Assembly (NCBI GenBank): GCA_019323515.1
Contig: JAHWHG010000013.1
Location: 1 to 18,704, forward strand
Direction: 5' to 3'
Length of the DNA stretch: 18,704 nt
From: Candidatus Woesearchaeota archaeon
Lineage (GTDB): Archaea; Nanobdellota; Nanobdellia; Woesearchaeales; JAHWHD01
In this document: piece after piece, positions 12,679-18,704 of the stretch
Numbering within the stretch: the stretch's first letter is position 1
Layout of the letters: each line of letters begins with the position of its first letter
Notes under the pieces: generated by a model
What the model saw: only the letters and a program-made list of their open reading frames with translations
What the model was told of the DNA's origin: nothing
The model's database searches: none
Made by a program: the position numbers and the translations under genes

Positions 12679-13917
12679 CTATGCTCCGCCTAAAGCCTGC
12701 CATGTAAACGAACCTATCCAGTATATATACCTTAACTTTTTTACGCTTTCAGGGACATTTTCCTCTGCCCTTCTCCAGGCCTCGCTTGCCTTTTCAGGCA
12801 ATGAATACTGCCACCTCTTGAACCCATTCGATTTCTCTTTAAGATCATCTAAAAGTCCTCTCCCTCCAGAAGAACCACTGCCAACAGTTCTTGTCTGCGT
12901 ATTAGTGAAAGGGTTTCTTGAGCTTGCACCTTGAGTAATTGTGTTCTCGCTCTGTGCATCTGCTATGTTGCTGCCAACTCTCCTATAAAACTCCTGGTCC
13001 TTCCATTTCGCTTCAGAACCGTCTGGAAAAACTACACTAAACTCATTTCCCTGAGCACTTTTTCCTCGAAATGTAACCCCGCTTGCACTGGGCACAAGCT
13101 CAAGGTTAGTGCCTGATTTGCCATTAATTGTCATCTCTCCATTAGGATTTATTGTTGCACCGCCAAGCGATGCAGGAAGTGCTAAACTGTTCCCAGGTCC
13201 AATTAAAGCACTGTCAAGATTATCATTCTGGAACTGTATTTGAGCACTATAGTCTGAAGTAAGTTGCAGGCTTGTTCCGTCAGGTCCTACTAATTTCCCA
13301 GAACCTGAACACGTAATATAATCACTGCCAAAGTTTAACGAATCACCTGATTTTAGTCCAGATATCTCAAACCCTCCTCTTCCCTTAACATTTATCCAAT
13401 TATCACTCCTGTCTTGCACATCAAGATTACCTTTGTAAAGTACTCCATTAACAAAAAGACCCTCGTTAGTTACACTTATTTTATCATTTGCTCCTATCTG
13501 CCAGTAAATATCATTGCCAACTTCCTGGCCAACTCTAATCTTGTAATTATTTCCCTCTTTGTAAAATAAAAAAGTCCTTCCGCTTGGCTGCTGTGCCATG
13601 TCAATTGTCACACCAGGGAATGAACCTGCATTCTCTAGCATAAACCTGTTTAGCAGTACTTGGTAATCAGATGTTTTACTGCTAGCTGTCTCAGAGTTCA
13701 AAATCTGTAACTGCTGTTCAGGGTTTAACTTGACAAAAGCATCAACATGCGTTGGATTCTTTTGAAGAAAATCTACAGGATTTTTCTGAAACTCCTCCCA
13801 TTCACTGTCAGGCAGGTCTTTAGGCAGCCCAGCGTCCTCTCTTGTCGTCTCATCAGCATAAGCAATCCCAATCATCAAGATCAATGTTATTAAACATAAA
13901 GCAAGTATCTTTTTCAT
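12679..13917 (-). CDS. Secreted protein of unknown function, beta-rich
   Basis: From ATG 13917 the product has 412 residues and starts with a clear Sec signal peptide (MKKILALCLITLILMIGIAYA). A Pro/Asn-rich helical region follows (NPVDFLQKNPTHVDAFVKLN). A long run of Gly- and Asn-rich strands (roughly 130-330), with periodic phrases such as GLFVNGVLYKGNL and GEMTINGKSGTNLEL, suggests a beta-helix or beta-solenoid. The end is helical and basic with an aromatic tail (YIYWIGSFTWQALGGA). I cannot name a family. ATG 13917 is preferred over the frame's earlier starts because GAGGGT lies just upstream in the end of the pilin-like gene, five bases away. The two are probably co-expressed and may act at the cell surface. 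Confidence 0.7.
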   Translation of the reverse strand: MKKILALCLITLILMIGIAYADETTREDAGLPKDLPDSEWEEFQKNPVDFLQKNPTHVDAFVKLNPEQQLQILNSETASSKTSDYQVLLNRFMLENAGSFPGVTIDMAQQPSGRTFLFYKEGNNYKIRVGQEVGNDIYWQIGANDKISVTNEGLFVNGVLYKGNLDVQDRSDNWINVKGRGGFEISGLKSGDSLNFGSDYITCSGSGKLVGPDGTSLQLTSDYSAQIQFQNDNLDSALIGPGNSLALPASLGGATINPNGEMTINGKSGTNLELVPSASGVTFRGKSAQGNEFSVVFPDGSEAKWKDQEFYRRVGSNIADAQSENTITQGASSRNPFTNTQTRTVGSGSSGGRGLLDDLKEKSNGFKRWQYSLPEKASEAWRRAEENVPESVKKLRYIYWIGSFTWQALGGA

Positions 13918-13921
13918 CTTT

Positions 13922-14653
13922 TTAACCCTCATACCTGTCAGCAAACAGGAAATAATAATCTTTATCCTGGATTACATACAGTAAAGTATTTTCATCTATA
14001 AACTCAACAGTTGATATGTTAAGATCATACTCAAGTATTTTAGATGTAGGAATAAACCCAGGATTTTCAATACTTTCTTTAATAATTTCATCAATAGCAT
14101 TATGAATATACCCTAGCTTCACAGGGATAACATAACTAAAACCGCTGAAACTATTTTCATAACCTTCAAACCTTACAGTGACAGGATATTCAACATTAAA
14201 GGTAACACTATTCTCATCAATTTTCACATCAGAAATCGCACTTCCAGCTTCTATCTCCAAACCCTGGCTTGTGAATTCGTCAAAATTACATGAAAGCGCA
14301 AACAAGTTGACCAGAATAGTTAAATCATCCTCCCATGCTGTGATTGCAGGCAGATAATTATTAGTTCCCTGGTGCAGGTATGAAACAGGAACAGAATCCT
14401 CTCTTACAAAGCTTCCTGCAGGGCTTTCAACATTACTTCCCATTGCACCTAATAAATCAACTGCATTCTTTGCAGACCTTTGTATGCAGACCTCAGCATA
14501 CCGCTTCACAGAATTAACCTGCTGTTCAAAACCTTGAGCTTTAACATCCTGCTCCTCTTTTCCTGCCTCCCTCAATAATACAAACACTCCAATAATAATA
14601 ATTAGTATTATACCAACCGCAATAAACGCAGTAATCTGTCCTCTTTTTTTCAT
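13922..14653 (-). CDS. Pilin-like protein with class III signal peptide
   Basis: The N terminus MKKRGQITAFIAVGIILIII is a class III (type IV pilin/archaellin) signal: a short basic leader, cleavage probably after Gly5, then a hydrophobic helix (about 6-28). The remaining 215 residues are a soluble outer domain with two Cys (in VCIQRS and LSCNFDE) that could form a disulfide. At 243 residues it is longer than a major pilin and may be a minor pilin or pilus-linked surface protein. Processing would need an A24 peptidase, and one is encoded at 9034-9876. A TATA-like word (14676-14685 on the plus strand) lies about 27 bases upstream. The stop codon is followed at once by the start region of the secreted-protein gene. 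Confidence 0.75.
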   Translation of the reverse strand: MKKRGQITAFIAVGIILIIIIGVFVLLREAGKEEQDVKAQGFEQQVNSVKRYAEVCIQRSAKNAVDLLGAMGSNVESPAGSFVREDSVPVSYLHQGTNNYLPAITAWEDDLTILVNLFALSCNFDEFTSQGLEIEAGSAISDVKIDENSVTFNVEYPVTVRFEGYENSFSGFSYVIPVKLGYIHNAIDEIIKESIENPGFIPTSKILEYDLNISTVEFIDENTLLYVIQDKDYYFLFADRYEG

Positions 14654-14756
14654 ACGAAATAGAATAACACAACTACTATAAAAACATTCTCATTTTTCTA
14701 ACCTACTTCACAAATGACTATACTGGTATACCTCCCCATCATTTCATATGGAGATA

Positions 14757-14812
14757 TATGAAAATAAAGACAAGCATTTATGAAAATAATTAATTTTAGA
14801 ATATGAAAAGAA
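14757..14812. repeat. Three spaced copies of TATGAAAA
   Basis: TATGAAAATAA (14757), TATGAAAATAA (14779) and TATGAAAAGAA (14802) are 22 and 23 bases apart, about two helical turns. They lie in the 229-base gap between the pilin-like gene and the interrupted toroid gene. A TTTCATAT/ATATGAAA inverted repeat includes the first copy. No gene is seen in this gap. The array could bind a regulator or curve the DNA. Confidence 0.4.
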
Positions 14813-14882
14813 ATCACCTTGATAATATCTAATTAGAATTTAGTAAGGAACTTTTATAAAACCTCAATTCCTTTAAGATAAA

Positions 14883-15803
14883 ATGAGCATAGAAAGTTAC
14901 AGAGACAAAAAGTTAGACCTAGAAAAGTCTGTTAAACAAGGATGGCAATATCTTGAATCTAATCATTGTAATGGTCATTTTCCATCATATATAAGTGCCT
15001 CGCGAGAAATGGCAAACTCTAGAATATCACCTTATGAAATCTTTTCAACAATAGTCATTGCCGATACAATCCTTAAAGACCAGCCTGAGAATAAGGCAAC
15101 AAGATCAGTTTTACAGTTTATTGAGAATCAAAGAGTGCAAGCCAGTTTTACTTTTTATAAGGATAGGGCTATATGCCCGCCAGACACAGATACTAATGCA
15201 TTAGGGTATTCTCTATTGTTAGAGGCTGGTAGTGCATTACAAAAAGATGCTCACCTTATTCTGGACACAATCCTTAACCATCGCGATAAAAATGGGCTGG
15301 TTTAGGTTTGGCTTTCAAGGGATAGGCCAAATCGTATTGATCCAATTGTATCTGCAAATGCAGTATACTTAGCGCATCTTCTTGGTAGAGGTTCTGAATT
15401 TGCACAAACAGAACATTGGCTTGCAGAGATTCTTAATTCTGGTGCATACTTAAGAGGCTCGCGCTATTACCAATCGCCAGATTCTTTTTTGCACTTCATG
15501 GGAAGACTAACGAAATTTGATGAACTCTCTGAAATAATGAAAGCCGAACTTGCTAAACATCTCAAAGAAAGAATCGGAAAAACAGAATACCCTCTAGACT
15601 TAGCAATGAGGACTAGCCTTGCTTATTCTCTTGGGATTGCGAATAAGACAGAAAAACAAAAATTGTTAGGACTTCAAGAGCAAGCAGGCTCTTGGCCTGC
15701 TGATGCACTATTTCACTATGGCAGTCAGCAAGGCTATTTTGGCAGCAGGGCATTGACTACAGCTTTTTCAGTTAGAGCATTGAAATCACCAGATAACTGC
15801 TGA
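14883..15803 (+). pseudogene. Alpha-alpha toroid (terpenoid cyclase/prenyltransferase fold) gene interrupted by one TAG
   Basis: The frame runs without shift from ATG 14883 to TGA 15801-15803 but contains one amber codon at 15303-15305. The two halves give 140 and 165 residues. The uninterrupted 306-codon frame reads like a helical toroid protein: PYEIFSTIVIADTI and DTDTNALGYSLLLEAG before the stop, VWLSRDRPNRIDPIVSANAVY directly after it, and GYFGSRALTTAFSVRAL near the end. The sequence on both sides is intact, so the stop looks like a single recent change (for example CAG to TAG), a sequencing error, or a readthrough site. TAG ends several neighbouring genes, which argues against reassignment. 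TTTATAAA near 14853-14860 gives a leaderless start. The substrate is unknown. Confidence 0.7.
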
Positions 15804-15844
15804 TTATGTTTCTATTAATGAATTGGAGCAGAACTCTGTAAGAA

Positions 15845-17329
15845 TCATCCTTTGATCAAACTCTCACCAGTCATCCCTTCAGGCTTCTCAATACCCATAA
15901 TCCGAAGCACAGTAGGAGCAATATCACCTAACTTCCCATCCTTAAGCTCACAGTCATAACCCACAATAATAAAAGGTACTTCATTAGTAGTATGCCTTAT
16001 GTAAGGTGCTCCTTCCTTGTCAAGCATTGTCTCAGCCTTTGCATGCTCAGAAGTCACAATTAAAACATAACCATTCTCTTTGCATCCTTGAACAATCTTT
16101 CCTAAACAGTTATCAACAACCTCAACAGCCTTCACAGTTGCATCAAGCATTCCTGAATGCCCGACAATATCAGCATTCACAAGATTAACAAGCACAAACC
16201 CATACTTCTTGAGATTAAGGTTCCGTACAAGTTTCTCAGTGACTTCATCAGCACTTAACTCTGGCTTTTGTTCAGCTCTTTCGATATCAGGTCTTGGCAC
16301 AAGTATCCTGTCTTCACCATCATAAGGCTCTTCTCTTCCATTGTTAAAGTAATAAGTGACATGCGGGTACCTGTCAGTCTCAGTTATCCTTAATTGCTTA
16401 ACTTTATTCTTCTCAAGCACTTCGCCAAGTATCCCTCTTAACTTTGGCCTTCCAAATGCAAAATCTGTCTTGAACTCATGATCATACTTGTACATTGTAA
16501 CAATCTTAGCTTTTGTAAACTTCTTCCTCTTAAACCCAGAAAAATCTTCTACTATGAACGCTTCAGCAAGTTGTTTTATCCTTTCAGGCCTATAATTAAA
16601 GAACACAATAGAATCCTTATCACTTATTCCGTGAAAGTCTCCTACAATCACAGGAGAAACAAACTCATCTGTCTCATTCTTCTTATATGCATCTTTTAAG
16701 GCAGAATAAGGAGTCTTATGATATACACCTTCACCACTCATAAGCATATCATACACTTTCTTTATACGCTCCCAGTGAAAGTCACGGTCCATTGCATAAA
16801 ACCTTCCAGACAAAGTAGCTATTTCACCAACACCTTTAAGCTTTTTTTCCAGCTTCTTAAGAAAACTCTTGGCAGACTTAGGACCAACATCCCTGCCGTC
16901 AAGTATCGCGTGCACCATAACCTTAGTTCTATGTTTCTTGGCCAACTCAATCAATGCATAGACATGATCAATATGACTATGTATGCTTCCGTCAGAAACT
17001 AATCCAACAAGATGCATCACACCAGTTGTCTTTACAGCTTTTATCAAAGCCTCGTTCTCAAAAAATGAGCCATCGGCAATTGCTTTATTAATAGTTATAA
17101 GCTCCTGCTCAAAAATCCTGCCCGCACCAATATTCTCATGCCCAACCTCAGAACTTCCAGCCAAGCCGCGAGGCAAACCAACATACTCCCCATGCGACTT
17201 TAACTTAGAATGTGGATAATCCTTCCATAATAAATCAAAATTATATGTATTTGCGATGTCAATAGCATTCCCTTGCTGTTTCTTGCTAATACCCCATCCG
17301 TCTAGTATCAGAAGAACAACCTTTTTCAT
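15845..17329 (-). CDS. gpmI: Cofactor-independent phosphoglycerate mutase
   Basis: Interconverts 3- and 2-phosphoglycerate in glycolysis and gluconeogenesis through a phosphoserine and two metal ions. It is the long bacterial-type enzyme at 494 residues. Visible motifs are VVLLILDGWG with metal ligand Asp10, AGSSEVGHENIGAGR with the nucleophile Ser60, ILDGRDVGPKSA, FFNYRPERIKQL for substrate binding, NADIVGHSG with metal ligands, TSEHAKAE (428-429 region) and RHTTNEVPFI with the last His. Two departures are clear: the usual GNSEVGH is GSSEVGH, and the Asp-His pair of TADHGNAE is Glu428-His429. Both are conservative, so activity is likely. It starts two bases after the stop of the upstream surface-protein gene. 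Confidence 0.95.
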   Translation of the reverse strand: MKKVVLLILDGWGISKKQQGNAIDIANTYNFDLLWKDYPHSKLKSHGEYVGLPRGLAGSSEVGHENIGAGRIFEQELITINKAIADGSFFENEALIKAVKTTGVMHLVGLVSDGSIHSHIDHVYALIELAKKHRTKVMVHAILDGRDVGPKSAKSFLKKLEKKLKGVGEIATLSGRFYAMDRDFHWERIKKVYDMLMSGEGVYHKTPYSALKDAYKKNETDEFVSPVIVGDFHGISDKDSIVFFNYRPERIKQLAEAFIVEDFSGFKRKKFTKAKIVTMYKYDHEFKTDFAFGRPKLRGILGEVLEKNKVKQLRITETDRYPHVTYYFNNGREEPYDGEDRILVPRPDIERAEQKPELSADEVTEKLVRNLNLKKYGFVLVNLVNADIVGHSGMLDATVKAVEVVDNCLGKIVQGCKENGYVLIVTSEHAKAETMLDKEGAPYIRHTTNEVPFIIVGYDCELKDGKLGDIAPTVLRIMGIEKPEGMTGESLIKG

Positions 17330-17331
17330 TT

Positions 17332-18384
17332 TCAGGGTAAAAGCTGGTGCACTATCTCTGGGTCAAGACCTTCCTCAAGCAACTCTTTCCTCACTTTAGC
17401 TTTCTTCATCCCGCTTCTCAATAACTTTTCAATCCTATAACGCAGTAGCTCAACATTAAGCGCTTGGTCTATGACATTACCTGCCCAGTTATGCTCACTA
17501 AGACTCTTTTTAATCTCATGCTGAGTATACCCTGCATGCAATGCCTGGTGCACAAACCTGTTAGGCTGCTGCTTCGGAAGATGCTTAAGCTGAAGCACAT
17601 AACCATATGCAAATGTACCTACAATACCTAAGACAATTATTATCAAAATCCACCAACCTAAACCAATGCCTTTCTTTGGAAGAGCTAAATCAGTTACTCC
17701 TATACCTGGCTGCTCTGTAACTGCCTGCTGCGCTGCTCCTTGACCCTGCTGCTGGCCCAAAACTGAACCTGCTTGCTGACCAGTGCCAATAACCTGGCTA
17801 GGCTGCTGCACTTGCTGCTGTGGCTGTTCAGTTGGCGGAACATAGATACTGCAAGTCCGTTCTAATGCAGGCATGGTCTCAGGAAGGTTACACCTGTTCT
17901 TATCAATACAAGTTCTTGTTTGCTTTCCATCAACACAAGATGACCATGCAGTGCAGTCCCAGTACGGATAACACCTGTTAATAGGTCCAGAACCAGTTGA
18001 AGGTTGCAGACTTGGTGCTGTACTCGGAGTACCTAACCCTACATCAATTGAACTTGAAACATCAACATTAATCTGCAGGTCTGAACTTCCAAGGTACTGC
18101 GTTGATGTAGCTTTCTGATTGTTGACATAGATATCAATTATCTCGCCCTGGGTAATAGAAGTACCGTCAATGAACAAGATAGGATCATAACCATACTTCC
18201 CATCTTTTACATATACAGTTGCTAGAATTGTTGAAGCTTTCATAAGTTTTACAGAAACACCATCTGGAACATTAACCCCTCCCTGTGTAAGGCTTCCATA
18301 AACCTGGATTGGAAACTGCGGTTGACTATAAACAAAACCAGCAATAGCCAAAAAAACAATTGAAAAAATGATTAACCTTTTCAT
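17332..18384 (-). CDS. TSP1-like surface protein with one transmembrane helix and cytoplasmic helical repeats
   Basis: A 350-residue protein with a signal peptide (1-20). A beta-rich domain (about 25-115) resembles a carbohydrate-binding or surface module. A thrombospondin type 1-like Cys cluster follows at 138-178 (YWDCTAWSSC, then QTRTCIDKNRC). Then come a Gln/Pro-rich linker (183-226) and a transmembrane helix (240-264). The C terminus inside the cell has two related helical units, FVHQALHAGYTQHEIKKSLS and the similar stretch from LLRYRIEKLL to the end. The layout suggests a protein linking the cell surface to something in the cytoplasm. Its ATG overlaps the upstream stop by four bases. 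Family name not known. Confidence 0.75.
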   Translation of the reverse strand: MKRLIIFSIVFLAIAGFVYSQPQFPIQVYGSLTQGGVNVPDGVSVKLMKASTILATVYVKDGKYGYDPILFIDGTSITQGEIIDIYVNNQKATSTQYLGSSDLQINVDVSSSIDVGLGTPSTAPSLQPSTGSGPINRCYPYWDCTAWSSCVDGKQTRTCIDKNRCNLPETMPALERTCSIYVPPTEQPQQQVQQPSQVIGTGQQAGSVLGQQQGQGAAQQAVTEQPGIGVTDLALPKKGIGLGWWILIIIVLGIVGTFAYGYVLQLKHLPKQQPNRFVHQALHAGYTQHEIKKSLSEHNWAGNVIDQALNVELLRYRIEKLLRSGMKKAKVRKELLEEGLDPEIVHQLLP

Positions 18385-18704
18385 GGCAACACAACCCCTG
18401 GTTCATTCATGTAGATCCAGTATGCTTTTGAAGGCATGAACTCTCCTACATCTGTGATTGAGATAGGATTGATTGTCTTCAGGCTAGGGTCATACTCCCA
18501 TAACCTTGCATACTTACCTTCGATGTTCTTAAGATAGTCAACCTGCTTTACATTCTCAAACGAATGCACTCCTAAGAGGTTCCATCCCTGCTTTAACTGT
18601 ATTGAAGGTGCCTGTTCAACTCCATCAGATGTCAAGATCCCGCGAGTCCCTTTAACCTCAAATGCAATATCCCTTGTAGCTTTAATCCAGTAACCCTTGC
18701 CAAG
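18381..18704 (-). CDS. C-terminal part of a surface-protein gene, cut by the window edge
   Basis: The frame is open to the right edge, so the 5' part is missing; the visible part is 107 residues plus stop. It contains GYWIKATRDIAFEV at the edge and a second similar unit, IQLKQGWNLLGVHS to MPSKAYWIYMNEPG. This is a repeating pattern (GWNL...AYWI) seen in archaeal S-layer and other secreted surface proteins. The TTG at 18635 is not a believable start because the preceding in-frame sequence continues the same repeat. It overlaps the start of the TSP1-like gene (ATGA), indicating a surface-protein operon that continues into gpmI. Confidence 0.65.
   Translation of the reverse strand, partial: LGKGYWIKATRDIAFEVKGTRGILTSDGVEQAPSIQLKQGWNLLGVHSFENVKQVDYLKNIEGKYARLWEYDPSLKTINPISITDVGEFMPSKAYWIYMNEPGVVLP

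Noticed and set aside
14883..15803. Genome-wide reassignment of TAG, for example to pyrrolysine.
   Set aside because: Several well-supported genes in the window, including EF-2 and L24e, end with TAG at their expected C termini.
1..18704. CRISPR array, insertion sequence, toxin-antitoxin or restriction system.
   Set aside because: No regularly spaced repeats, transposase, terminal inverted repeats with target duplications, or paired small toxin/antitoxin genes were found by reading both strands.

Overview
The window is AT-rich archaeal chromosome. The evidence is archaeal EF-2 and EF-1A, archaeal-type ribosomal proteins L7Ae, S28e and L24e, TATA boxes about 26 bases upstream of many start codons (leaderless transcripts), a class III (pilin-type) signal peptide, and an intron-bearing tRNA with no encoded CCA. 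The secreted proteins with a thrombospondin-like Cys motif and the RGQITAFI-type pilin N terminus resemble DPANN archaea of the Woesearchaeota/Pacearchaeota kind. That placement is inference; no marker was searched.

Layout. (1) 1-1125: a tyrosine recombinase (XerA/integrase type) whose stop lies 9 bases from the 3' end of a tRNA-Ser(GGA) gene on the opposite strand. The tRNA reads as having two introns: 11 nt in the anticodon loop and 35 nt in the T arm. (2) 1226-1822: a stand-alone EF-Tu domain-II-like protein, convergent with a receiver-fold protein that lacks a phosphoacceptor Asp. (3) 1889-7496, minus strand: a translation block in the order L7Ae, S28e, L24e, nucleoside diphosphate kinase, EF-2, EF-1A, S10. 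It joins two archaeal operons that are normally separate. Its L7Ae end carries a TATA box and a strongly folded 5' region ending in a U tract, possibly a small RNA or a regulatory leader. (4) 7584-11670: two unrecognised small proteins, a cis-prenyltransferase homologue without its catalytic residues, a prepilin-type peptidase, an isochorismatase-family hydrolase, and two overlapping HIT-family genes that both lack the central nucleophilic His. (5) 11814-15803: a membrane-anchored HExxH metallopeptidase-like protein, a secreted protein of unknown function coupled to a pilin-like protein, and an alpha-alpha toroid (terpene cyclase/prenyltransferase fold) gene interrupted by one in-frame TAG. 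(6) 15845-18704, minus strand: a tightly packed set of cofactor-independent phosphoglycerate mutase, a TSP1-like surface protein with one membrane segment, and a surface-protein gene cut by the window edge.

Functionally the core is translation: elongation factors, ribosomal proteins, and Ndk supplying GTP for the GTPases. Around it are envelope genes (pilin, its likely peptidase, surface proteins, a metallopeptidase). Several proteins keep a recognisable fold but lack catalytic residues (cis-prenyltransferase, two HIT proteins, the receiver domain). That pattern is the most unusual protein-level feature of the window. I see no CRISPR array, insertion sequence or obvious defence system. The best candidates for something undescribed are the double-intron tRNA beside a recombinase and the structured RNA element ahead of L7Ae.
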